Shown: piece after piece, positions 1-6,443 of the stretch
Position numbering within the stretch: position 1 is the stretch's first letter
Layout of the letters: every line of letters starts with the position of its first letter
Source of the DNA: Pseudomonadota bacterium
GTDB taxonomy: Bacteria; Pseudomonadota; Gammaproteobacteria; Burkholderiales; Methylophilaceae
Assembly (NCBI GenBank): GCA_023459535.1
Contig: JAEWTK010000107.1
Span: forward strand, 1 to 9,296
DNA length: 9,296 nucleotides
Direction: 5' to 3'
Made by a program: the position numbers and the translations under genes
The notes under the pieces: generated by a model
The model's input: only the letters and a program-made list of their open reading frames with translations
Told to the model about the DNA's origin: nothing
The model's database searches: none

Positions 1-103
1 CCACGGTGCGCGGGTCAGGCAGACCAAAGACCTTGCTCATCAGAATGCCAAATGAAATCGAACCCAACAGATACGCGGCAATAACAAACCCTGCTTCAAC
101 CAT
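1..103 (-). CDS. plsY: Glycerol-3-phosphate acyltransferase PlsY, N-terminal fragment
   Basis: Only the first 34 codons are inside the window; the gene runs off the left edge. The translation starts MVEAGFVIAAYLLGSISFG and continues ILMSKVFGLPDPRTV. This matches the first membrane helix of PlsY, which has a conserved GSIPFG-like motif before the catalytic GSGNxGATN motif; that second motif would lie beyond the edge. PlsY is a multi-spanning inner-membrane enzyme that moves an acyl group from acyl phosphate to glycerol-3-phosphate, the first acylation in phospholipid synthesis. The ATG at 103 is the natural start because the hydrophobic helix begins right after it. The gene diverges from folB across a 40-bp gap, a common arrangement in Proteobacteria. 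Identification rests on a short segment plus this context. Confidence 0.85.
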   Translation of the reverse strand, partial: MVEAGFVIAAYLLGSISFGILMSKVFGLPDPRTV

Positions 104-143
104 AGCGAATGCTCTAAAATGCGACAAAAGGGGATTCTAAACC

Positions 144-500
144 ATGGACACCATATTTCTAAGCGAAGTCAGGGTCGAGACCAAACTGGGCGTACCGGAT
201 TGGGAGCGGATGACAGCGCAAACCATCATTCTCGACATCGAAATCGGCATGCCGCATAGCCGCTCCTGCCAGACCGATGCCATTGAAGACACGATTGATT
301 ACGGCAAGGTTGTCGCGCGCATCCGCGAAACGCTGAAAGAACACAGCTTCAAGCTGGTCGAGGCACTGGCGGAACATGTCTGCCAGCTAATCCTCAACGA
401 ATTTGATGCACCCTGGGTCAGGATCAAGGTGGCCAAGCCCGGTATATTGCCGGGGCTCAGGGCGCTGGGGGTAGTGATTGAGCGAAGCCGCACCCAGTAA
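144..500 (+). CDS. folB: Dihydroneopterin aldolase
   Basis: FolB (118 aa, the normal family length of about 120) converts 7,8-dihydroneopterin to 6-hydroxymethyl-7,8-dihydropterin plus glycolaldehyde in cytoplasmic folate synthesis. Expected residues are present: GVPDWE with the conserved Glu21, TIDYGK with Tyr53, LVEALAE with Glu73, and the KVAKPG segment with Lys98, the expected catalytic lysine. The ending GVVIERS is typical of the family. The ATG at 144 is preceded by AAAAGGGG (127-133), a good Shine-Dalgarno about 10 nt away. The stop codon lies only 2 bp from the stop of the convergent gene at 503. A second, decayed copy of the folB 3' end lies at about 2631-2713, so this copy's 3' flank was probably created by recombination (see findings). 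Confidence 0.96.
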   Translation: MDTIFLSEVRVETKLGVPDWERMTAQTIILDIEIGMPHSRSCQTDAIEDTIDYGKVVARIRETLKEHSFKLVEALAEHVCQLILNEFDAPWVRIKVAKPGILPGLRALGVVIERSRTQ

Positions 501-502
501 CT

Positions 503-1582
503 TTACTTGATTAGAACAACGCTGCCTTCGGCCTGCAATTCAATATCCCTATACTTACACTTTCCCTCGCGATGCTGGAATAAGCTCAAGGCAATCAGCC
601 ACACACGTACAATCCGCCTTGGCATATCACCGCCTATATACTTGGCATAATCCTCATAAAGGTTGCGTTGCTCATCCAGCCACTTGCCCAGATCCTGCTC
701 GCCTGAGCGAACCACGACATGGGTTTCACGCGCTGTCCAGCTCGGTATCGGGCAGCGATAGCCGGTACCAACCGGCAGGCCTGCGCTCCAGTAATAAGTA
801 ATGTCTTGGCCGTTATCGAACTCAACAGCAATGCTCATGTAATCATGAGTAGGCAATGTGTTTTCGGCGACGCTGGATGGCAAAAGATCAACCTTCCAGG
901 ACCATTTCAGCTTAGCATCAGGCACCAATGGCACATCCACATCTTGTTGCAGCAGGCCCACATCATTATGTGTATTGCAGCACATCGTTTCGCCATGCTC
1001 ATGTAAATGCTTACGATATATCTCTGCTGGCCCGATGAACCAAAGATACTTCCATCCTTCAGGAACGCCTACCCCATTAGCAAGCCGATCTGTTTCCTCC
1101 TGTAATAGCCCGTTGACATCTCCAAACTGCAGCAGACGCTCCAGACCTTGTCGGAGCTCCACTTGCCAGCGCAACAACAATAGGCTGAAACCTCCGTCCA
1201 CGAGGTTGTAGGCTTCCTTCGGCGTTGCCAAATTGCCACTTGCATCCGCCCATTCACCGGGGAAATAACTTGCAAGATACAACCGGCCTGAGTGTGACGC
1301 CCGCCAAGAATGCGTATCACGTGTACCGCGAAACACTTCGCCATCCTCTCCGACCCGAAACCACAATTGGTAATGCGGGCCAATCCATATCTGGGTTCCG
1401 CTCAGCGTTGTCTTGCCAATCGCAAAGCTGCTGAACTCGTCACCTTCCTGAACGTCGATTCCGCTATCCAGCCAAGGCACATCCCGAGATGTCAATTCAA
1501 AAAAATGAAAATCCTGCATTATTCCCGCAGGAAGCTGCTCCAAAATAAACTCAAACCTGCCTTTAAACTCATCCACATTCAT
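503..1582 (-). CDS. Uncharacterised protein with DUF3047-like C-terminal region
   Basis: This 359-aa protein has no obvious signal peptide or membrane segment. Residues 35-140 look like an all-beta domain: the pattern ALWLRVG-like (72-78), VFRGTRDTHSW, GRLYLAS and FPGEWAD.SG resembles PA-IL/galactose-binding-like beta sandwiches. Residues 225-350 (LKWSWKVDLLP, HDYMSIAVEF, YYWSAGLPVG, VVVRSG..DLGKW, KYRDIEL) resemble DUF3047, a family of unknown function. Both domain calls are from memory of family patterns and are tentative. I chose ATG 1582 over GTG 1594 because GGAG (1589-1592) sits six bases before the ATG and overlaps the GTG. An in-frame TAA directly precedes the GTG. The gene diverges from the AraC-type regulator, which suggests that regulator controls it. 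Function is unknown; carbohydrate binding is speculation. Confidence 0.75.
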   Translation of the reverse strand: MNVDEFKGRFEFILEQLPAGIMQDFHFFELTSRDVPWLDSGIDVQEGDEFSSFAIGKTTLSGTQIWIGPHYQLWFRVGEDGEVFRGTRDTHSWRASHSGRLYLASYFPGEWADASGNLATPKEAYNLVDGGFSLLLLRWQVELRQGLERLLQFGDVNGLLQEETDRLANGVGVPEGWKYLWFIGPAEIYRKHLHEHGETMCCNTHNDVGLLQQDVDVPLVPDAKLKWSWKVDLLPSSVAENTLPTHDYMSIAVEFDNGQDITYYWSAGLPVGTGYRCPIPSWTARETHVVVRSGEQDLGKWLDEQRNLYEDYAKYIGGDMPRRIVRVWLIALSLFQHREGKCKYRDIELQAEGSVVLIK

Positions 1583-1615
1583 TCCCGTCTCCACTTAAAA
1601 GATATGCAAGCAATT

Positions 1616-1670
1616 GAACCTATTCAGGTTTTCAATATGTTGATATTCTAGGCGCCTCAACCTATTGAAT
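1616..1670. promoter_or_regulatory. Candidate operator repeats between DUF3047-like gene and araC-type gene
   Basis: The 107-bp divergent intergenic region contains AACCTATT at 1617-1624 and again at 1659-1666. The start-to-start distance is exactly 42 bp, about four turns of the helix. The first copy is also half of the inverted repeat AACCT-ATTC-AGGTT (1617-1630), followed directly by TCAA-TATG-TTGA (1631-1642). Directly repeated sites on one face of the helix are the usual target layout for AraC-family proteins, so these are candidate binding sites for the adjacent regulator. I see no convincing -35/-10 pair. The repeats are visible; the regulatory role is inferred. Confidence 0.4.
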
Positions 1671-1689
1671 CTTGTAAAAACTAGCTATC

Positions 1690-2454
1690 GTGACCGCTTA
1701 CCCTACCCATCTCAAATTATTTCTCTGGCCAGGAAAAGTGCTTTATTTCGGCCCTTCCCCCCCACTTGGCCAACATTTATATGGCGCCGTAGCAATACAT
1801 GTCGGCATTTACAGACCATTCCAGATCAGAATCAACAATGGAGCTGCCGTGGAATGCCGCTGCATCGTAATCCCTCCTGGAGTCAGCCACGAAATTGATT
1901 TTGGACACAACATACACGGCAAAATGTTTGTGGAAATGGACAGCCCTGAGTTACAGTTGGTGCAAAAGCGCTTTCCCTACCGGACACACAACGCCACAAC
2001 TTTTCATGATGCAAGCTTGCTCAATTGCTTCCGTAGCATCTACGAGGATGATCCGTCCAAGGATGAAATTGATGCCAGATTGAACCGGTTATTGGGAGAA
2101 TTGCCCAGTACGCCTGCTATCGATCAGCGGATACAAACGGCAATCGACATGATGCGTAATGAACCTGATCGAAACTTTTCTAATGAATATCTTGCTGCCG
2201 CCGTCAATCTCTCACCATCAAGATTTTTGCACTTATTCAAGATAGAAACCGGGAGTCCATACAGACGGTTTAGACGATGGAAGAGATTAATGACAGCCGC
2301 CGGGCAGTTATGCCACGCCGACAATATGACTCATATTGCACTCAATAATGGTTTTACAGATTCGGCACATTTCAGCAACTGTTTCCATCAAAGCTTGGGC
2401 GTCAAGCCCAGCTTTGTGTTTCGTGCAATCAAGCGTTTTGAGATTATTGCTTAA
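1690..2454 (+). CDS. AraC-family transcriptional regulator
   Basis: This is a 254-aa DNA-binding regulator. Residues 10-85 form a short cupin-like ligand-sensing half (WPGKVLYFGP, then IPPGVSHEIDF). Residues 145-248 are a double helix-turn-helix: helix-turn-helix 1 around 165-186 (LAAAVNLSPSRFLHLFK) and helix-turn-helix 2 around 213-236 (MTHIALNNGFTDSAHFSNCF), then the family ending FHQSLGVKPS. The usual GxxPxxYRRWRRL linker reads GSPYRRFRRWKRL. The start is GTG 1690, just after an in-frame TAA at 1675. No clear Shine-Dalgarno precedes it; GTG 1738, preceded by AGGAAAA, is a possible shorter start. The gene is visibly AT-richer than its neighbours (26/60 G+C at 2161-2220 against 35/60 at 3541-3600 in xerD), in keeping with acquisition by transfer. 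The likely target is the divergent DUF3047-like gene. Confidence 0.9.
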   Translation: MTAYPTHLKLFLWPGKVLYFGPSPPLGQHLYGAVAIHVGIYRPFQIRINNGAAVECRCIVIPPGVSHEIDFGHNIHGKMFVEMDSPELQLVQKRFPYRTHNATTFHDASLLNCFRSIYEDDPSKDEIDARLNRLLGELPSTPAIDQRIQTAIDMMRNEPDRNFSNEYLAAAVNLSPSRFLHLFKIETGSPYRRFRRWKRLMTAAGQLCHADNMTHIALNNGFTDSAHFSNCFHQSLGVKPSFVFRAIKRFEIIA

Positions 2455-2465
2455 TCAAACAACAC

Positions 2466-2628
2466 TTAGGATGGTGACGGACATGCAATTGCTTCAGCCA
2501 CTCACGAGCCGTGCGTATAGATCTGCGTGCTCGAGATATCAGCGCACGCGAGCAACATCTGCACCACGCCAATTCCGCCCCATAGCTCAGCAGGTGCGTT
2601 GCGAATGCATGGCGTAGCACATTGATCG
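2466..2628 (-). pseudogene. Decayed 3' end of a second xerD
   Basis: The reverse complement encodes, in broken frames, VLRHAFATHLLSYGAEL, then VVQMLL.CADISSTQIYTH, then AREWLKQLH..HHP. This follows the last 55 or so residues of the intact XerD in this window (VLRHAFATHLLNHGADL, VVQMLLGHADISTTQIYTH, ARERLKRLHAVHHP). Relative to intact xerD there is a 1-bp deletion after the GAEL codons and a 2-bp deletion after the YTH codons. The conserved GH pair is changed to AC, while the HxxR and Tyr motifs survive. Nothing of the first 240 or so codons remains. Because the match extends to the XerD-specific C-terminus, this is xerD itself or a very close homologue rather than a generic phage integrase. 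It cannot be functional. Confidence 0.88.
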
Positions 2629-2630
2629 CT

Positions 2631-2713
2631 CCGAGTCAGGCATCGAGGATGCTAGCTTGCCAATATCGGGACTCGATGCGTTGGGCGTTATCATCGAACG
2701 CAGCCAGCCTTGA
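2631..2713 (+). pseudogene. Decayed 3' end of a second folB
   Basis: In the frame ending with the TGA at 2711-2713 the sequence reads GLDALGVIIERSQP, against GLRALGVVIERSRTQ at the end of the intact FolB. Weaker nucleotide similarity continues upstream (GTCAGG..ATCGAGG at 2635-2647 against GTCAGGATCAAGG at 416-428). The match therefore covers roughly the last 28 codons, with small indels. No start codon or 5' part exists. The differences from intact folB are many, so this is an old or separately evolved copy rather than a fresh duplication. It abuts the xerD remnant and lies 23 bp from the thioredoxin stop codon, which suggests it is what is left of the original folB at this locus. Confidence 0.8.
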
Positions 2714-2736
2714 CACGCATTGTCCGTTCACTCAAA

Positions 2737-3099
2737 TCAAGCAGACTGCTTTTTGAAATGCTCGCTGATGGCCGCAAGGTCAAATGCGCGCCAGGTTTTA
2801 ATCAGATTATCGAATTCACTTGCACTCATTTCGCCGACCTGTCCATCGATGATCACCTGTTCACGGATGGCAACCACACAGGGAATCTGTTTCACATCAA
2901 ACTGCCGCACAATGCCCGGATGAGCATCTACATCCAGCTTGCCAAAAACGATATCGGGATGTTGCACCGCCATCCGTGCATAAACTTCATCAAAATGCTT
3001 GCATGGCTCGCACCACTCTGCCCAGAAGTCGACAATGACGAAATCGTTGGACTCAACTAACTGCTTGAAATTTTCACTACCCATTGTAACTGGTTGCAT
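2737..3099 (-). CDS. Thioredoxin-family protein with WCEPC active site
   Basis: This is a 120-aa single-domain cytoplasmic thioredoxin-fold protein. Residues 20-34 (FVIVDFWAEWCEPCK) carry the redox pair Cys30/Cys33 and the buried Asp24. The cis-proline loop is QIPCVVAI with Pro73. The canonical WCGPC is WCEPC here, and a third cysteine (Cys74) directly follows the cis-proline. The C-terminus extends about 15 residues beyond the usual last helix. The start ATG 3099 is chosen because GGAG lies 7 nt upstream; an upstream in-frame ATG at 3156 would add 19 residues unlike thioredoxin and lacks support. It is transcribed in the same direction as xerD, with a 148-bp gap between them that shows no clear terminator. 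It is a general disulfide reductase or a specialised relative; the partner is unknown. Confidence 0.92.
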   Translation of the reverse strand: MQPVTMGSENFKQLVESNDFVIVDFWAEWCEPCKHFDEVYARMAVQHPDIVFGKLDVDAHPGIVRQFDVKQIPCVVAIREQVIIDGQVGEMSASEFDNLIKTWRAFDLAAISEHFKKQSA

Positions 3100-3247
3100 G
3101 CATGGACTCCGGTTCTGATGCTGGATAGCGATTGCCAGCACTCGTTTCGCAAACATCGAACTCTGCAGGATTCCATACCATCGGCAAAGTGAAAGATTCC
3201 CGTCATGATCAGGCCGTTGGAACTAGCGACACTAGCCGATAGAGCAC

Positions 3248-4144
3248 CTAGCCCCTGGGATGATGAACTGCATGCAGTCGCTTCAAGCGCTCGCGTGCCA
3301 CGTGCGTATAAATCTGAGTGGTTGAGATATCGGCATGACCCAGCAACATCTGCACCACCCGTAAATCGGCCCCATGGTTCAGCAAGTGCGTCGCAAAGGC
3401 GTGGCGTAGCACATGAGGCGACATCGGCTTATGGATACCTGCCAGCAAGGCATAGCGTTTGATCAGGTACCAGAATGCCTGGCGCGTCATGGCTTCCCCA
3501 CGCTGGGTAACGAACAGGCTGTCGCTCAGGCGTTTTTGCAGAATCTCCGGACGGGCTTCCTTCAGATAGCGGGCAACCCAATCCACCGCTTCTTCACCCA
3601 TGGGCACCAGCCTGGTTTTGCTGCCCTTGCCCGTGACGCGAATGACGCCTTCCTGCATGCTGAGTTCTGTCACTTTCAGCCCCACCAGTTCCGATACCCG
3701 CAAACCGCAGGCATATAGTATCTCCAACATGGCGCGGTCGCGCAGCCCCAACGACTGGCCTAGATCGGGCGCATTGAGCAATGACTCGACCTCATCTTCA
3801 TTCAGGCTTTTCGGCAGGGAACGTGGCAGCTTGGGCGCCTCGATTTGCATCGTGGGGTCAACGGTCACATGACCTTCCCGCAAGGCATAGCGGTAATAGC
3901 GCCGCAAAGTGGCGATCAACCGGCTGATGCTGCGAGGCTTGCTTTTTGGGAACCTGACCGCCAAGTATTGCTGAATATCCGCCTGTTGCGCTTGATTCAG
4001 GCCCTTGTGCGCGTCGTTTTCCAGCCATTCGGCGAAAGCCGTCAGGTCTAGCCGGTAGCTGACCAAGGTATTCTTCGACAGGCCGTCTTCCAGCCAGAGG
4101 TGGTCGATAAAGCGATCCACCAGTTCCAGGTTGGGCGGACTCAA
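3248..4144 (-). CDS. xerD: Site-specific tyrosine recombinase XerD
   Basis: With XerC, XerD resolves chromosome dimers at dif during division under FtsK control. Starting at TTG 4144 the protein is 298 aa, the length of E. coli XerD. All six catalytic residues fall where expected: Arg149 (GLRVSEL), Lys173 (TGKGSK), His244 and Arg247 (HVLRH), His270 (LLGHAD) and the nucleophile Tyr279 (TQIYTH). The N-terminal core-binding (SAM-like) domain covers about residues 1-105. The ending HAVHHPRG is XerD-like. The TTG start overlaps the ogt stop as TTGA, suggesting translational coupling; the reading frame is open much further upstream (to 4279), but that part lies inside ogt and does not resemble XerD. 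A GTG at about codon 9 is a less likely start. A broken copy of its 3' end lies at 2466-2628. Confidence 0.95.
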   Translation of the reverse strand: MSPPNLELVDRFIDHLWLEDGLSKNTLVSYRLDLTAFAEWLENDAHKGLNQAQQADIQQYLAVRFPKSKPRSISRLIATLRRYYRYALREGHVTVDPTMQIEAPKLPRSLPKSLNEDEVESLLNAPDLGQSLGLRDRAMLEILYACGLRVSELVGLKVTELSMQEGVIRVTGKGSKTRLVPMGEEAVDWVARYLKEARPEILQKRLSDSLFVTQRGEAMTRQAFWYLIKRYALLAGIHKPMSPHVLRHAFATHLLNHGADLRVVQMLLGHADISTTQIYTHVARERLKRLHAVHHPRG

Positions 4145-4611
4145 CGCTGCCGCTCGTGATTCAAAAGCCAGCTCTTGATTCTCAGGCCGTTTTCCTGCCC
4201 CCGCATGAAACCGCCCAAGCCATGTTTTGCCACCACACGATGACAGGGCACCACGAGCGGCACATGATTGGCACCACAAGCATTGGCAACTGCACGCGGA
4301 CCGGAACCCGCCATTTTTGCCAGCTCACTGTAAGTCACCGTTTCGCCAGCCGGAATGCGGGCAATCGCTTGCCACACGCGCTTCTGGAAAGGTGTGCCTG
4401 GCACCGCATAGGGAATATCAAGGGAAGTACCAGGATTGTTGAGGTACTGCTGGAGTTGCCTGATGACAGTTTGTGCGAAATGATGCTGCGAGATTTTCTC
4501 GGCCAATTGATCCGGTATCAATTCCACGCCCAGCAGAAAATCATCTCGCGTGCGAATACCGATCGCACCGAATGGCGCTGGAATAATGGCATCAAAATCC
4601 TGAGTCGTCAT
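4141..4611 (-). CDS. ogt: Methylated-DNA--protein-cysteine methyltransferase
   Basis: This is a suicide DNA-repair protein that takes alkyl groups from O6-alkylguanine (and O4-alkylthymine) onto its own cysteine. The 156-aa length fits Ogt-type single-function enzymes. Residues 1-65 are the divergent N-terminal domain. Residues 70-155 are the conserved DNA-binding and active domain: TPFQKRVWQAIARIPAGETVTY, the arginine finger Arg106 in GSGPRAVANACG, and the active-site PCHRV with Cys123. The family ending GLGGF..G...K..LL follows. Its 3' end overlaps xerD by four bases. The ATG 4611 lies just downstream of the rplS terminator with only a weak ribosome-binding site, so expression may come from terminator read-through or a promoter I cannot recognise. 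I use ogt; the ogt/ada-type split within the family cannot be settled by eye. Confidence 0.93.
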   Translation of the reverse strand: MTTQDFDAIIPAPFGAIGIRTRDDFLLGVELIPDQLAEKISQHHFAQTVIRQLQQYLNNPGTSLDIPYAVPGTPFQKRVWQAIARIPAGETVTYSELAKMAGSGPRAVANACGANHVPLVVPCHRVVAKHGLGGFMRGQENGLRIKSWLLNHERQR

Positions 4612-4633
4612 ATCCAGTCATCTTAACGCAAAT

Positions 4634-4662
4634 AAAAAAGCCCCGAAACTCGGGGCTTTTTT
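4634..4662 (-). terminator. Rho-independent terminator after rplS
   Basis: AAAAAAGCCCCGA - AAC - TCGGGGCTTTTTT forms a perfect GC-rich hairpin with a three-base loop, flanked by A and T tracts, so it works on either strand. It sits 14 bp after the rplS stop codon and so most naturally ends the rpsP-rimM-trmD-rplS transcript. The ogt start is only 22 bp further on. Confidence 0.93.
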
Positions 4663-4676
4663 CATACGCGCAGCGC

Positions 4677-5078
4677 TTATTCTGCAGCAGCTTCTGGCGC
4701 CAGAACTTCCCTGTCGCGCATTTGCAGCTTTTCCTTGATACGTGCGGACTTGCCGGAACGCTCACGCAGGTAGTAAAGCTTGCTGCGACGTACGTCACCG
4801 CGGCGCTTCACTTCGATGCTGGCGATCAGCGGGGAATAAGTCTGGAATGTACGCTCAACACCTTCACCGGAAGAAATCTTGCGGACGATGAATGAGGAGT
4901 TCAGACCGCGATTGCGCTTGGCGATCACAACGCCTTCGTACGCCTGTACACGCTTACGGGTACCTTCAACCACGTTCACACCAACCACTACAGTGTCACC
5001 TGGGGCGAAGTTTGGAATCGTCTTGCCTAAACGGGCAATCTCTTCCTTTTCCAACATTTCAATAATATTTGCAGCCAC
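4677..5078 (-). CDS. rplS: 50S ribosomal protein L19 (bL19)
   Basis: L19 sits at the 30S-50S interface near the aminoacyl-tRNA site. The 133-aa product has the family signature from the start ([29 protein letters not shown]) through [25 protein letters not shown] and [18 protein letters not shown]. It is longer than the E. coli protein (115 aa) by a C-terminal tail rich in Ala and Glu. The start is GTG 5078, with AGGAG 7 nt upstream (5086-5090). It is the last gene of the operon, 13 bp after trmD, and is followed by the hairpin at 4634-4662. Confidence 0.98.
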   Translation of the reverse strand: MAANIIEMLEKEEIARLGKTIPNFAPGDTVVVGVNVVEGTRKRVQAYEGVVIAKRNRGLNSSFIVRKISSGEGVERTFQTYSPLIASIEVKRRGDVRRSKLYYLRERSGKSARIKEKLQMRDREVLAPEAAAE

Positions 5079-5091
5079 TTTGTTGCTCCTT

Positions 5092-5886
5092 CTAGTTATG
5101 CGAATCTTGTTCCTGCTCCAACTCTTTGAGCAGCCGAGATTCCTCTTTTGACAACGGCCTTGCGGCCAGTAAATCCGGACGTTTGATCCGGGTTCTCTGC
5201 AATGACATTTTGAGGCGCCATTGCTTGATCTTGGCGTGGTTACCGGACATCAACACCTCCGGTACCCTTACGCCCTTGTATTCTTCAGGCCGTGTGTAAT
5301 GCGGACAATCCAGCAAACCATCAACAAACGAATCCTCGACTGCTGAATCTGCATCGCCCAACGCGCCCGGCAACTGCCTCACGATGGCATCCATCAGCAC
5401 CATGGCAGGGAGTTCGCCGCCCGACAGCACATAGTCGCCTATCGAAACCTCTTCATCCACCTGGCTTGCCAGCAGTCGCTCATCAACGCCTTCATAACGG
5501 CTGGCCAGCAATATCAATCCTTGCTCAGCCACCAGTTGCATGACCTTTTCATGCGTCAGCGGCTTGCCTTGCGGTGACAGGTGAATCACCCTGGCATGGC
5601 TTAAACCTGCCTCCCGCTGCCGCAGTTTCGCGGCATTGATCGCCTTTTCCAGCGGTTCCGCCAGCATCACCATGCCGGGGCCGCCACCGTAAGGCCTGTC
5701 ATCTACGGTCTTGTAATTGTCCGTCGTGAAATCCCGCGGATTCCACAACGACAACTCATAAATCCTTTTTTCCAGTGCACGTGCTGTGATACCGGATTGT
5801 GTCACCGCATCAAACATCTGCGGGAACAGGGTAATGACATCAAATTGATACGATGTCTCAGCTGTGCACTCTGACGTACCGCTCAA
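5092..5886 (-). CDS. trmD: tRNA (guanine-N1)-methyltransferase
   Basis: TrmD methylates G37 next to the anticodon using S-adenosylmethionine, which prevents +1 frameshifting. Family signatures are [11 protein letters not shown] (15-25), RPYGGGPGM (64-72), LSPQGKPL (103-110), SRYEGVDER (129-137) and [12 protein letters not shown] (149-160), the last forming part of the trefoil-knot SAM site. Arg170 and Asp185 (in EDSF) match the E. coli catalytic pair Arg154 and Asp169. The C-terminal helical domain begins around DCPHYTRP (193-200), with SGNHAKI at 214-220. No ATG or GTG precedes the core in frame, so the start must be TTG 5886. This TTG overlaps the rimM stop as TTGA and adds about 14 residues before the usual family start. 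Length is 264 aa against 255 in E. coli. Confidence 0.96.
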   Translation of the reverse strand: MSGTSECTAETSYQFDVITLFPQMFDAVTQSGITARALEKRIYELSLWNPRDFTTDNYKTVDDRPYGGGPGMVMLAEPLEKAINAAKLRQREAGLSHARVIHLSPQGKPLTHEKVMQLVAEQGLILLASRYEGVDERLLASQVDEEVSIGDYVLSGGELPAMVLMDAIVRQLPGALGDADSAVEDSFVDGLLDCPHYTRPEEYKGVRVPEVLMSGNHAKIKQWRLKMSLQRTRIKRPDLLAARPLSKEESRLLKELEQEQDSHN

Positions 5887-6407
5887 AACTCGGCATCCCA
5901 GTCTACTTGCATGGTCCCGGCATCCCGATTCACATCAAGCACAACCTGATCAATAAATGGGATCAGACGCTCCCGGTCACCCTTGGCCACCAGAACATCA
6001 TTGGCACCCGTTTCGAACACATCCACAATCCTGCCGAAATCTACACCTTGCAGATTGGTGACCTGCAGGCCGATCAGGTCGGACCAGTAGTATTCGTTCT
6101 CATCCAGCTCAGGCAACTGCTCTCTTGGTACCGCGACCTGTTTGCTCTTGAGCGCAAAAGCCGCATCCCGGTCAGAGACGCCCTTCAGTTTCACCAACAA
6201 GGTCCCGCTATGCACCTTGGCAGTTTCCACTTCGTACTTCTGCCACTGATTTTCACGGCCCAACCACCATTCAGGGTAGTCAAGCAGGCCATCCAGCATC
6301 TCGGTATCCGGTTGGACTTTAACCCAGCCAAAAATGCCATATGGGGCGACAATGCGCCCCATGATTACCATTTCGCTCAAAGCTTGCTCACTTAAAGCTT
6401 GCTTCAC
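5883..6407 (-). CDS. rimM: 16S rRNA processing / 30S maturation factor RimM
   Basis: RimM binds S19 in the 30S head and assists late small-subunit maturation. The 174-aa product has the N-terminal barrel ([18 protein letters not shown] from residue 16; [17 protein letters not shown]) and a C-terminal PRC barrel starting near 102 ([11 protein letters not shown]), with [15 protein letters not shown]. The start GTG 6407 has GAGGGCGG upstream. ATG 6371 or 6362 would also give a full core, because the first dozen residues contain the in-frame duplication [10 protein letters not shown] and are not conserved. It lies 36 bp after rpsP and overlaps trmD by four bases. Confidence 0.95.
   Translation of the reverse strand: MKQALSEQALSEMVIMGRIVAPYGIFGWVKVQPDTEMLDGLLDYPEWWLGRENQWQKYEVETAKVHSGTLLVKLKGVSDRDAAFALKSKQVAVPREQLPELDENEYYWSDLIGLQVTNLQGVDFGRIVDVFETGANDVLVAKGDRERLIPFIDQVVLDVNRDAGTMQVDWDAEF
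6373..6402. repeat. 15-bp tandem duplication in the rimM 5' end
   Basis: TCGCTCAAAGCTTGC (6373-6387) is followed directly by TCACTTAAAGCTTGC (6388-6402), 13 of 15 identical. It encodes QALSE twice in the RimM N-terminus, in frame, and probably arose by slippage. Confidence 0.85.
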
Positions 6408-6443
6408 TTGACCGCCCTCACAATTGAAAGCGATCCGGCTTGA

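Noticed and set aside
503..2454. DUF3047-like gene plus AraC regulator as an anti-phage or toxin-antitoxin system
   Set aside because: No nuclease, NTPase, toxin or antitoxin motif is visible; the regulator is a full-length AraC-type protein and the partner has a DUF3047-like pattern.
2336..2617. Plus-strand reading frame overlapping the end of the araC-type gene
   Set aside because: It is out of frame with the clear AraC ending and continues over the xerD remnant on the wrong strand.
2710..3060. Plus-strand reading frame of 116 codons
   Set aside because: It is the antisense shadow of the thioredoxin gene, whose motifs are unmistakable.
3157..3247. Terminator or further remnant between xerD and the thioredoxin gene
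   Set aside because: Only short CTAG-type palindromes without a T tract are present, and no similarity to neighbouring genes is evident.
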